64,000 nt of DNA from an uncultured Collinsella sp. (GTDB taxonomy: Bacteria; Actinomycetota; Coriobacteriia; Coriobacteriales; Coriobacteriaceae): NCBI GenBank assembly GCA_902492235.1, contig CABUKS010000004.1, forward strand, positions 28,731-92,730. Direction: 5' to 3'. The notes beneath the pieces are model-generated. The model worked only from the letters and a program-made list of their open reading frames with translations. It did no database searches and had not been told where the DNA came from. The translations under genes were made by a program, and so were the position numbers. Shown here piece by piece: positions 1-7,729 of this stretch; position 1 is the stretch's first letter, and each line of letters begins with the position of its first letter.

Positions 1-682
1 CGTCGGCTACATCCTGGCAGGTGAGAAAGCGAACGCGCTCGTGATCGAAGTCACCGAGCTCGTCGAGCACCTGCTGGTGTGTGCAGTTCTCGCAACCGAG
101 CGACAGGAACAGCACGCCGGCCGCATTAGGGTGACGCGAGAGCGCCACCAGCAGACGACGCGTCTGGACATGGTCGGCGCCGGTCTGCGAGCAACCGAAC
201 GGATGCGGGAAGTAGTAGACGCCCTCCAGCGAGCCATCGACCAGATCCTGGGCCTGTTCACACATGGCACGGGCGACTTCGTTGACACAGCCGACCGTGG
301 GGATGATCCACAGCTCGTTGCGCGTCGCGGCACGACCGTCGGCGCGGCGGAACCCCATAAAGGTCTCGGGCTCAACCGACTCAACGACCGGATGCGTGGG
401 GTTGTAGGTGTACTCGACCTCGCCCGAAAGGTTGGTCTTGACATTATGTGTATGAAGCCACTGACCGGGCTGGACATCGCCCGTCACATGGCCGATAGGA
501 AGGCCGTACTTGATGACGTCCTCCCCCGCGGCAATCGAGCGCACGGCCATCTTATGACCCTGCGGAATATCCTCCGCGGCCACGACCTCGCCCACCCCGG
601 GAACCGCGACGGCGGTGCCCTTGGCAAGCGGCGACAGCGCGACGATCACGTTGTCGGCCGGATTGATCTGGATAGTGTTCAT
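1..682 (-). CDS. uxaA: Altronate dehydratase UxaA (partial, runs off the left edge)
   Basis: Translating the minus strand from the ATG at 682 gives an open frame of 227 codons that leaves the window. It begins MNTIQINPADNVIVAL and has an N-terminal SAF-like domain of about 90 residues, then the start of the dehydratase domain with GFRRADGRAATRNELWIIPTVGCVN and a Cys-containing SLGCENCTHQQ stretch. UxaA dehydrates altronate to 2-keto-3-deoxygluconate, the third step of galacturonate breakdown. The family is usually about 490-500 residues, so over half is missing here. It is the last visible gene of uxaC-uxaB-uxaA, 81 bp after uxaB, and presumably shares the operator-controlled promoter upstream of uxaC. 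Confidence 0.9.
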   Translation of the reverse strand, partial: MNTIQINPADNVIVALSPLAKGTAVAVPGVGEVVAAEDIPQGHKMAVRSIAAGEDVIKYGLPIGHVTGDVQPGQWLHTHNVKTNLSGEVEYTYNPTHPVVESVEPETFMGFRRADGRAATRNELWIIPTVGCVNEVARAMCEQAQDLVDGSLEGVYYFPHPFGCSQTGADHVQTRRLLVALSRHPNAAGVLFLSLGCENCTHQQVLDELGDFDHERVRFLTCQDVAD

Positions 683-720
683 TGCAAATGGTCCTAACCC
701 TACAGGTTGAGCAGAAGTCG

Positions 721-752
721 AGACGCGGGCACGCCGTCCCGCGCCCGCGTCT
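721..752. other. Intergenic hairpin between uxaB and uxaA
   Basis: The inverted repeat AGACGCGGGC / GCCCGCGTCT has 10-bp perfect arms and a 12-nt loop. No T-run follows it on the minus strand, so it is more likely an mRNA processing or stability hairpin inside the operon than a terminator. Confidence 0.5.
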
Positions 753-763
753 GCGCCGGAAAT

Positions 764-2278
764 TTACGCCTGAGCGTTGGCGAAGGCCTGCTTGGCACCC
801 TCGGTGCGCACGACGGCGAGCGCACTGACGACAAACTCCTCAAGACCGGCGATCTGCGTAAGGTCCTCGCCCCACATCTGCTCGTTGGTGAGCACGTCGT
901 GCACCAGCTGGGCATCGTCGGCGCCGGCATGGGCGGCGTAGAAGTCGAGCACGAAGGCGTCATCCTGAGCGGTGTACTCGGTGCCGTCGGAGCGACGCAG
1001 GTGCAGGCCGTCGCCCTCGCGGGACACGAGCTCCTGCGTGTAGAAGGAGATGAGCGTAGCGAGGCTCGTCGCCAGGCACTTGGGCAGGTTGCCGGTCTCG
1101 GCAACGTAGTCCTTGAGCGTGGGCAGGTCGCGAGCGCGCCACTTAGCCGTGGAGTTGAGGCAGATGGAGAGCAGCGCATGATCGATAAACGGGTTGTCGA
1201 AGCGGTTTTCGACGGCGGCGGCAAAGGCCTTGCAGTCCTCGACATCCAAGTCGGCGGCAAGCGTCGGAATGACCTCGTCGTAGAGCATGGTGTTCATGAA
1301 GCCGCGAATGGTCTCGTCATGCATGCAGTCGCGCACGATATCAAAGCCGGCAACCCAGGAACCCGGAACGAAGGCGGTGTGGGCACCGTTGAGGATGCGG
1401 ACCTTGCGCTTTTTGTACGGGGTGACGTCGGGAGTCACGAAGACGCCGGGGAGACCGGCCTTCACAAACGGCAGGCGCTCCTTGAGCGACTCGTCGCCCT
1501 GGATACCCCACATCTGGAAGGGCTCGCGCACGGCCAGGAAGGGGTCCTCGTAGCCCAGACGCTCGGCAACCGCGGCGGCCTCCTTAGGATCGCGGATGCG
1601 GCCGGGGACGATGGTGTCGACGAGCGTGGTGCAGACGGTGCAGTCGTTGGCCATCCACTGCGCAAACTCGTCCTCCCAACCCCAGTCGCTCACGTACTGG
1701 TTCATGATGCGCAGCAGCTCCTCGCCGTTGTGATCGATGAGCTCGCAGGCGAGCACGATAACGCCCGACTTACCGGCGGCCCAGCGGGCGTGAAGGACCT
1801 GGACAAGCTTGGCAGGGAAGCTCGCGGGCGGCATGTCGTCGGCCTTGCAGGACGGGTCGTAGGCGATACCGGCCTCGGTGGTGTTGGAGACGATGATCTC
1901 CAGGTCGTCGGAGACAGCGACCTCCATCATGGCGCGATAGTCGTCCTCGCGATACGGGTTAAGGCAGCGGCTGCAGGCGCTGATTACACGAGACTCGTCA
2001 ACCGTGTTGCCGTTCTCCTTGCCACGCACCAGCACGGTGTACAGGTCGTCCTGGGCATTGATACCGTCGGCGAAGCCAAAGGCGCCACTGATGGGCTGCA
2101 CCATGACAACCTTGCCGTTCCATCCGGTGGCCTCGTTGCCCATGTCAAAGAAGCGATCGACGAAGGCACGCAGGAAATTACCCTCGCCAAACTGCAGAAC
2201 CTTCTCGGGAGCGTCCTTGGGCAGCAGGTAGCCCTTGTAGCCGATCTTCTCGAGCGCATCGTAGCTGATGTTCTCCAT
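764..2278 (-). CDS. uxaB: Tagaturonate reductase UxaB (altronate oxidoreductase)
   Basis: This is a 504-residue protein of the mannitol-dehydrogenase/uronate-reductase family. It reduces tagaturonate to altronate with NADH, the second step of galacturonate catabolism. The N-terminal nucleotide-binding region includes VLQFGEGNFLRAF, and the C-terminal half carries the family signature KVRILNGAHTAF with its catalytic Lys and conserved Asn-His. The ATG at 2278 follows AAGGAG at 8 nt. It lies between uxaC and uxaA, which favours tagaturonate reductase over fructuronate reductase (UxuB). The length is normal for the family and no defects are seen. Confidence 0.9.
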   Translation of the reverse strand: MENISYDALEKIGYKGYLLPKDAPEKVLQFGEGNFLRAFVDRFFDMGNEATGWNGKVVMVQPISGAFGFADGINAQDDLYTVLVRGKENGNTVDESRVISACSRCLNPYREDDYRAMMEVAVSDDLEIIVSNTTEAGIAYDPSCKADDMPPASFPAKLVQVLHARWAAGKSGVIVLACELIDHNGEELLRIMNQYVSDWGWEDEFAQWMANDCTVCTTLVDTIVPGRIRDPKEAAAVAERLGYEDPFLAVREPFQMWGIQGDESLKERLPFVKAGLPGVFVTPDVTPYKKRKVRILNGAHTAFVPGSWVAGFDIVRDCMHDETIRGFMNTMLYDEVIPTLAADLDVEDCKAFAAAVENRFDNPFIDHALLSICLNSTAKWRARDLPTLKDYVAETGNLPKCLATSLATLISFYTQELVSREGDGLHLRRSDGTEYTAQDDAFVLDFYAAHAGADDAQLVHDVLTNEQMWGEDLTQIAGLEEFVVSALAVVRTEGAKQAFANAQA

Positions 2279-2318
2279 CTATGTCTCTCCTTAGATAACT
2301 GTTAGCGTGCAAGCAAAA

Positions 2319-2349
2319 CGGGGCGCCGTGTGTGGCAACGGCGCTCCCG
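2319..2349 (-). other. Hairpin after uxaC, possible attenuator
   Basis: The stem CGGGGCGCCGT / ACGGCGCTCCCG (one mismatch) has an 8-nt loop and is followed on the minus strand by TTTTGCTTG. It sits between uxaC and uxaB and could partly terminate transcription, giving more uxaC than uxaB-uxaA message. That role is inferred. Confidence 0.45.
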
Positions 2350-2373
2350 AGTTCGATGTGATTCGATGCGGGC

Positions 2374-3801
2374 TTAGGCCTCGACGGTGTCCAGGTCAAA
2401 GCCAAAGTAGCGGACCGCATTGTTGTAGCTGATGTCGCGCACGATACTGCCCAGCAGCTCCATGTCGGCCGGGTACTTGCCCTGCTCGACCCACTCGCCG
2501 ATCACGCTGCACAGCACGCGACGGAAGTACTCGTGGCGCGGATAGGACAGGAAAGAGCGGGAGTCGGTAAGCATGCCCACAAAGTTGCCCAGCACGCCCT
2601 CGTTAGCCAGAGCCGTGAGTTGCTCGCGCATGCCGACCTCGTTGTCGTTGAACCACCAGGCGGAGCCGTTCTGGATCTTACCGGCGGTCGGAGCCTCCTG
2701 GAAGCAGCCCATGACGGTATCGATCATGGTGTTATCGATGGGGTTCAGGCTGTACAGAATGGTCTTGGGCAGGCCGCAGGTCTCCTGAATGGAGTTGAGG
2801 AAATCGGCAAGCTGGTCGGACGGCGTGTAGTTGGAGATGCAATCGTAGCCGGTATCGGGACCGAGCTTGGCAAACATGGCGCGGTTGTTGTCGCGCTTGC
2901 AGCCAAAGTGCAGCTGCATGGCCCAGCCCAGACGGACATACTCGCCGGCAACGAACTGCATAAAGGCAGTCTTGTACTTGAGGACCTCTTCCTCGGTAAG
3001 CGGCTCGGCAGCCAGACCCTTGGCAAAGATAGCCTCGATCTCGTCGGCGGTAGCCGGGACGTACATAACGTAGTCGAGTGCGTGGTCGGAGGCGCGGCAG
3101 CCCAGCTCGTGAGCAACGTCGTAGCGCTTGGAAATGGCAGCCTTCATGCCCTCAAAGTCGCTGACCTCAACGCCGGCAACCTCGGAAAGGTGCTTGCAGT
3201 AGTCGGCAAACTCCTGGCCGCGCTCGATGCGCAAAGCGGCATCGGGGCGCATGGCGGGAACGACCTGAACGTCAAAGCTGTCGTCGGCGGCAATCTTCTT
3301 GTGCCACTCAAAGCTGTCGGCGGGGTCGTCGGTAGTGCAGATCATGCGGACGTTGGACTGCTTGATCAGGTTGCGGCAGGTGAAACTGGCCTCGGCGAGC
3401 TTGGCGTTGGCAAGGTCCCAGACCTCCTGGGCAGTCTTGCCGTTGAGGACGCCCTCGTAGCCAAAGTAGCGCTTAAGCTCCAGGTGGCTCCACTCAAAGA
3501 CGGGGTTGCCAACGCAGCGACCCAGGGTCTCGGCCCACTTTTGGAACTTCTCGCGAGCAGGGGCGTCGCCAGTGATAAAACGCTCGTCGACACCGTTGGC
3601 ACGCATCAGGCGCCACTTGTAGTGGTCGCCGCCCAGCCAAACCTCGGTGATGTTCTCGAAACGCTTGTCCTCCCAAATCTCCTTAGGAGAAATGTGGCAG
3701 TGATAGTCGACGATGGGCATGCCCTCGGCAAAGTTGTGGAACAGCTCCTCGCCGGTCTTGGTGCTCAGCAGGAAATCCTGATCGTCCATGAAGTTTTTCA
3801 T
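2374..3801 (-). CDS. uxaC: Uronate isomerase UxaC
   Basis: UxaC isomerises glucuronate to fructuronate and galacturonate to tagaturonate, the entry step of hexuronate use. The 475-residue product starts MKNFMDDQDFLLSTKTGEEL and shows the amidohydrolase-type metal motif DYHCH at residues 32-36, the family hallmark. The frame is open upstream to 3870, but the ATG at 3801 has an AAAGGGG ribosome site and matches the family N-terminus; the longer start would lie within the first operator. It is the first gene of the uxaCBA operon. The two palindromes just upstream (3855-3906) imply control by a LacI-type repressor, plausibly the adjacent one. Confidence 0.93.
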   Translation of the reverse strand: MKNFMDDQDFLLSTKTGEELFHNFAEGMPIVDYHCHISPKEIWEDKRFENITEVWLGGDHYKWRLMRANGVDERFITGDAPAREKFQKWAETLGRCVGNPVFEWSHLELKRYFGYEGVLNGKTAQEVWDLANAKLAEASFTCRNLIKQSNVRMICTTDDPADSFEWHKKIAADDSFDVQVVPAMRPDAALRIERGQEFADYCKHLSEVAGVEVSDFEGMKAAISKRYDVAHELGCRASDHALDYVMYVPATADEIEAIFAKGLAAEPLTEEEVLKYKTAFMQFVAGEYVRLGWAMQLHFGCKRDNNRAMFAKLGPDTGYDCISNYTPSDQLADFLNSIQETCGLPKTILYSLNPIDNTMIDTVMGCFQEAPTAGKIQNGSAWWFNDNEVGMREQLTALANEGVLGNFVGMLTDSRSFLSYPRHEYFRRVLCSVIGEWVEQGKYPADMELLGSIVRDISYNNAVRYFGFDLDTVEA

Positions 3802-3854
3802 CAAACAACCCCTTTGTTTGCGGAGCGGGCGCACAATACGCTCGTCATCCTCTA

Positions 3855-3906
3855 GGTGAACGTTCACCATACTAATCCATTACGACTCAAAAGGTGAACG
3901 TTCACC
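3855..3906. promoter_or_regulatory. Twin LacI-type operators upstream of uxaC
   Basis: The perfect 14-bp palindrome GGTGAACGTTCACC occurs at 3855-3868 and again at 3893-3906, 38 bp apart. The central CG and the TGAACGTTCA core are typical of LacI/GalR-family operators. A weaker inverted pair TGAACGG...CCGTTCA follows near 3922-3945. The position just upstream of uxaC, with a LacI gene next door, suggests hexuronate-responsive repression. Confidence 0.8.
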
Positions 3907-4040
3907 TAACAACCATGGGGTGAACGGTAGGTTTTGCCCGTTCAACGGTTGCCGGAGCTGTGACTTGCATGCATTGCGGACCGGTTGGCGTCCCCGAACA
4001 CCGAACTTGAGCGCTTTTGCTCAGGTGGGTCATGTCCCGA

Positions 4041-4233
4041 CGTACATTTTTGGGAGTATTCAGCATTGGAGCGCGCCGTGCGCCATCCTCAGCGTCCTAT
4101 TTGGAACGCAGATAGCGCCCGATCGGCATAAAAAGTGCCCCCGATGGCAAATTACGCCATCGGGGGCACTTAAAACAGTCGTTCTGTACCTCATTCAGGG
4201 CATGCCAATGCTGAATACTCCCAAAAATGCACG
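4041..4233. repeat. Nested inverted repeat around the lacI terminator
   Basis: The outer arms, 29 bp with one mismatch, are at 4041-4069 and 4205-4233; their shared core is GGGAGTATTCAGCATTGG. Between them lies a separate 16-bp terminator stem (4133-4171). This occupies much of the 460-bp gap between uxaC and the regulator gene. No coding potential is seen in the gap. Confidence 0.75.
4133..4171 (-). terminator. Rho-independent terminator of the LacI gene
   Basis: AAGTGCCCCCGATGGC and its exact complement form a perfect 16-bp stem with a 7-nt loop, followed on the minus strand by TTTTT. It lies 91 bp past the stop codon of the regulator gene. Confidence 0.88.
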
Positions 4234-4261
4234 TCGCAAGAGGGGGTACCTGCTCAATCGG

Positions 4262-5341
4262 CTAAATACCCGCAAGTTCGCAGTAGCGGTCGACATTGCT
4301 GGCAAATACCATCTCGACGGCACCCTTCTGGACGGGCACCGTCGGGGTCCTTCCCCACAGCAGATAATCGCCCAGCGTCTTAGCGCCGCGATATGCCAGG
4401 CTCGTCGGGTCCTTATAGACAATATTGGTAAAGATACCGCGGCGCAAGGCCAGAGCACTTTCGGGAAACAGGTCGTTGCCGATCACCATGACCTGACCGG
4501 CCTTGCCGGTCGAGACGAGCGCGTCGGCAACCACTTCGGAACCAACGGCAAAAACGCTACAGATAAGTTCGGGGGCGTCCGGCGCACTCAAGCGCTTTTC
4601 GAGCTCATGCTCGAGTTGTTTGACTTGCGCATGGGCACCTGCAAGATCCTCAACCTGCCATGGAATATCACGTTCGCGCAGGTAATTGTGGAAGGCGCGG
4701 GCGGTTAGATAGTGCGAATCGGTATATGGGTCGCCTGTCAAAAGGAGCACGCGGGCGTCGGTCCCAGAAGCATGGACCAGGTTTGCCGCCTGCTCGGCCA
4801 TAAGGCTGCCTGCCGTCGAATAATCGGCCAAGCTCGCACCCAAACGATTCAAATGCGGACGGTCGCCGTCGACAAGCTCAATCGTCACGCCCGCCTCGGC
4901 GATCTGCCCCAAAAGCTCAGTCGCACGATCGTCGCCCGGCGCATAGGCGAGCAAGCCATCAATCTTCTCGCCCACCTGCAGACGCTCGTCGATTTGCTCG
5001 AGTGCATCAGCGTAGCCGCCCACGCCAAATTCAACGCGCTCAACCGTAATGCCCCGGTCGATGACCTCCTGTTCAAAGCGATTGCAGCCTTCCCACAGGT
5101 AACGGAAAAAGTACGCTCCCTCGCGCGATGCGCGGGGCAGGCAAAACACCAGATTGATATCCTTGCGGCGCAGGCTTGAGGCACTTGTGTTGCGGTGATA
5201 GCCCATGGCCTCGGCCTTAGCGTTCACCTTGGCGCGCACGGATTCGCTCACGCCGGCCTTTCCCGTCAGGGCCTTGTGCACGGTATTGATGGAAACGCCA
5301 AGCTCGGCGGCTATGTCCTTCATGGTTACGCGAGCGCTCAT
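4262..5341 (-). CDS. LacI-family transcriptional regulator (probable hexuronate repressor)
   Basis: The 359-residue product has an N-terminal LacI helix-turn-helix (VTMKDIAAELGVSINTVHKAL, about residues 5-25) with the hinge region near 50-60, followed by a periplasmic-binding-protein-like effector domain. It is encoded just upstream of uxaCBA in the same direction but is separated by a terminator, so it is its own transcription unit. Twin palindromes of LacI type precede uxaC. By context the ligand is likely a uronate or a pathway intermediate; that is inference, because the effector domain is not diagnostic by eye. Confidence 0.85.
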   Translation of the reverse strand: MSARVTMKDIAAELGVSINTVHKALTGKAGVSESVRAKVNAKAEAMGYHRNTSASSLRRKDINLVFCLPRASREGAYFFRYLWEGCNRFEQEVIDRGITVERVEFGVGGYADALEQIDERLQVGEKIDGLLAYAPGDDRATELLGQIAEAGVTIELVDGDRPHLNRLGASLADYSTAGSLMAEQAANLVHASGTDARVLLLTGDPYTDSHYLTARAFHNYLRERDIPWQVEDLAGAHAQVKQLEHELEKRLSAPDAPELICSVFAVGSEVVADALVSTGKAGQVMVIGNDLFPESALALRRGIFTNIVYKDPTSLAYRGAKTLGDYLLWGRTPTVPVQKGAVEMVFASNVDRYCELAGI

Positions 5342-5438
5342 GCGGTTACTCCGTTATAGATAAGTTGCCAATTAATAGTCCAGTTAACGATACCCCAAAA
5401 ATACTCTTCGACTCGCCGTGCTCTCCCTCAAATGCACA

Positions 5439-5472
5439 AAGCGCCCCGCGAACGGATGCCCGCGGAGCGCTT
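5439..5472 (-). terminator. Terminator of the FeoB-associated gene
   Basis: AAGCGCCCCGCG / CGCGGAGCGCTT (one mismatch) forms a 12-bp stem 14 bp past the stop codon at 5486. The T-run is short (TTTG on minus). Confidence 0.65.
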
Positions 5473-5485
5473 GGATGTCCGGACC

Positions 5486-5686
5486 TTATTTGATACCGCG
5501 GCCCAAGTCTTCGGCGATTTTGTCCACGCCCTTAAGTGCGGCGCACGTCTTTTTGTTGGAGCAATGCCCGGTGCAAACGCCACCCTGAGCGCAGTCGGCG
5601 CAGGTGCCCTTGCGGTAGATGCGCACGCACACGGCGACAAACGCAATACCGATAACAGCCAGTACAACAACATCGATAGGTGCCAT
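5486..5686 (-). CDS. FeoB-associated Cys-rich membrane protein
   Basis: The 66-residue product has one N-terminal membrane segment (about residues 5-24, VVVLAVIGIAFVAVCVRIY) and a short soluble tail with the Cys pattern CADCAQGGVCTGHCSNKKTC. This matches the FeoB-associated Cys-rich family, which usually sits beside ferrous-iron transporters. Here it stands alone, separated from feoA-feoA-feoB (11189-14143) by the polysaccharide operon, although all are on the same strand. The role is not established; iron binding or an Fe-S-type function is a guess from the cysteines. Confidence 0.8.
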   Translation of the reverse strand: MAPIDVVVLAVIGIAFVAVCVRIYRKGTCADCAQGGVCTGHCSNKKTCAALKGVDKIAEDLGRGIK

Positions 5687-5744
5687 AGCAAGCCTCCTCT
5701 AGTTAACCATCACTTACTTTACCCCATTCTCCACCTACCAAATA

Positions 5745-5785
5745 GGGACAGGTTTATTTTGGTCGGTTTTATCTGCGGAAACGCC
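5745..5785. repeat. Dispersed intergenic repeat, copy 1
   Basis: The 41-bp sequence beginning GGGACAGGTTTATTTTGG is found again at 61440-61479 with only a few differences, ending TTTATCTGxGxAAACGC in both. No coding frame runs through both copies. The rest of the 5687-5863 gap shows nothing clear. Confidence 0.7.
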
Positions 5786-5863
5786 ACATCTCCCCACCAC
5801 ATTGGTACAAGGCAACCTATCCGGAATGGGCGAAATCATGATCATAGAGCTCATCCCGCTGCC

Positions 5864-7729
5864 TCACTCAGCAATAAGGTTTACCCTGGTGCTATTTTTC
5901 TCGATACGATAGACGCCGACCTTGCCTGTAACGCCATAATGCTTTTTAAGTAGACCCATCTCCGCAGAATTGGACTCGATTACGATGAGCTTGTCATAAC
6001 CCGACAGAAGGTTATCCATATTGGGCTCATAGAACGCGCATATGGCATCGGAATGCGGGGCAAACAAATAATATCGAGCCACATACGTGAAGTAGTACGA
6101 AGTCATAAGCCCATCGCGATCGGAACCGAACAGCAAATAACGAGTACCGTCTTCTTTACCCGATGCCGGCCAGCGATCACCGACGACATCTCGGACCGTC
6201 GCCGGAAGCGAAGTGTCGTATGTCTTTGCATTGAATAGCATGCCGTTGTATTCACTCGTCAAAAGGCCAAGCGACAAGGCGATGCAGCCCATTACAACCT
6301 GTTGGTATCGCCGCTTATGTAACGGCGTTGCGTGGCAGGGGGAACCATCGGACCGGAATTTCATCTGCCCCTCAAGCTCAACGGTAACTGCCATCGCCAG
6401 GCCACCGACAAACAATGCAATGATGCTGCAAGCATAACGATCGAATCCAGCAAGCCTCAAGGCCTCGTCCATTGGCATCGAGAAAATGTACATGGCGAGA
6501 ATACCCACATAGTAAACAATTGTCATGAAATCAAGCGCAACCAGTGCGCGGCGCACATGTGTCAACTGATGCCCAAAGCGCCACCGAGCAGCCGCTAGCA
6601 ATGCGACAACAGCCAAGTTGCCGAGCAGGAAACCGAGCGCAGGCCTGGTAGTTAAATCGATGGAGGTCGCAAAAAACGTCGAGACGACCTGCGCGATCTG
6701 GGCAGTATTCTTACCGCCGACCACCGCCGCGTGAGCAGCATCGCCCACATCGAACTTATTCTTGACGCCCGCGAGCGCCGTGGCCATGTGCCAACTCCAC
6801 ATCAGATAAGTGGAAAAACCCAAAACACCTGCGACGGCAGTTGCACCAAACCAGCGCAGGCGAGCGTTCCAGCTGCGATTCCTGAGAGCAACGTGTCCGC
6901 GCGCTAAATGGTAAGCGAGCACAAATGCAACGAATACGACGCCCGTCGACTTCACCACTATGAGCTCCGCCATCAACGGCACGAGCAACTTGAGCTCGCG
7001 GCGAACATCACCGTTATAACGATCCACGACTGCCCAGCACGCCATCGTGAGGACCGGGAGCACGAAATCAACCAAAAGGTTATTAATGCGAATCGTTACA
7101 TTGAAAAACGTAAGGAGCGAGCAGCCAGCCCCTAACACCGCATATGGCAGAAACGAACGGCGATTGCGCACAATACCAAGAACAGCATAAAAACATGAGA
7201 AGATAAAGGCTGCCTGAACAACGAGCATTGTTCCCTCGGCATGGCCTAAAAACGTGCATGCGCAGTACAGCAGTGAAGTTGTGCCGAGCGGATAGTTGAA
7301 AAACTCAACGAGACCACTTGACGCCGTGGGGAAAGCCCCCGTCTCCAGCATGACCTTGAGCGCTATAGCCCAATGCGTAAAGTTATCGTAATGCTCGAGA
7401 CGCGCCGACAGCAGGGGCCACAGAAAGATCAACATACCTAGGAGAAAACACGCGTCAGGGAGACCAAAGGGCAATCTAGCAAGACCACGACCATGGAGAC
7501 AGGGCATTGCCGCTGCACCGGCGATGGCGCCCACCACAACCACCCCCCAGGTGGCAGGGGCAAGCGCGCCCACGATTCCACCGGCATACGTGACGACCCC
7601 CATGACACACAAGGCACACACGGGAGCGAAATGCACATCCGTCTCGGTCAAACGATGGATCCAATAGCACAGACCGAAGAGCGCTAGCAGGAACAGCGCC
7701 GCACGGCCGAAGGCAGCAATAATCAGCAT
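5864..7729 (-). CDS. Polytopic membrane protein of the polysaccharide operon
   Basis: The 621-residue protein has roughly a dozen or more hydrophobic segments, starting MLIIAAFGRAALFLLALFGL, and a C-terminal soluble part of about 120 residues. The architecture resembles GT-C-like integral membrane glycosyltransferases or lipid-linked sugar handling proteins, but no definite catalytic motif is recognised. The ATG at 7729 overlaps the end of the upstream synthase gene (ATGCTGA), indicating translational coupling. It is the last gene of the operon 11058 to 5864. A periplasmic role in making or modifying the glycan is inferred from context. Confidence 0.7.
   Translation of the reverse strand: MLIIAAFGRAALFLLALFGLCYWIHRLTETDVHFAPVCALCVMGVVTYAGGIVGALAPATWGVVVVGAIAGAAAMPCLHGRGLARLPFGLPDACFLLGMLIFLWPLLSARLEHYDNFTHWAIALKVMLETGAFPTASSGLVEFFNYPLGTTSLLYCACTFLGHAEGTMLVVQAAFIFSCFYAVLGIVRNRRSFLPYAVLGAGCSLLTFFNVTIRINNLLVDFVLPVLTMACWAVVDRYNGDVRRELKLLVPLMAELIVVKSTGVVFVAFVLAYHLARGHVALRNRSWNARLRWFGATAVAGVLGFSTYLMWSWHMATALAGVKNKFDVGDAAHAAVVGGKNTAQIAQVVSTFFATSIDLTTRPALGFLLGNLAVVALLAAARWRFGHQLTHVRRALVALDFMTIVYYVGILAMYIFSMPMDEALRLAGFDRYACSIIALFVGGLAMAVTVELEGQMKFRSDGSPCHATPLHKRRYQQVVMGCIALSLGLLTSEYNGMLFNAKTYDTSLPATVRDVVGDRWPASGKEDGTRYLLFGSDRDGLMTSYYFTYVARYYLFAPHSDAICAFYEPNMDNLLSGYDKLIVIESNSAEMGLLKKHYGVTGKVGVYRIEKNSTRVNLIAE

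Noticed and set aside
3802..3870. Longer uxaC start at 3870
   Set aside because: That start has no ribosome site, the added residues are not family-like and it lies within the operator.
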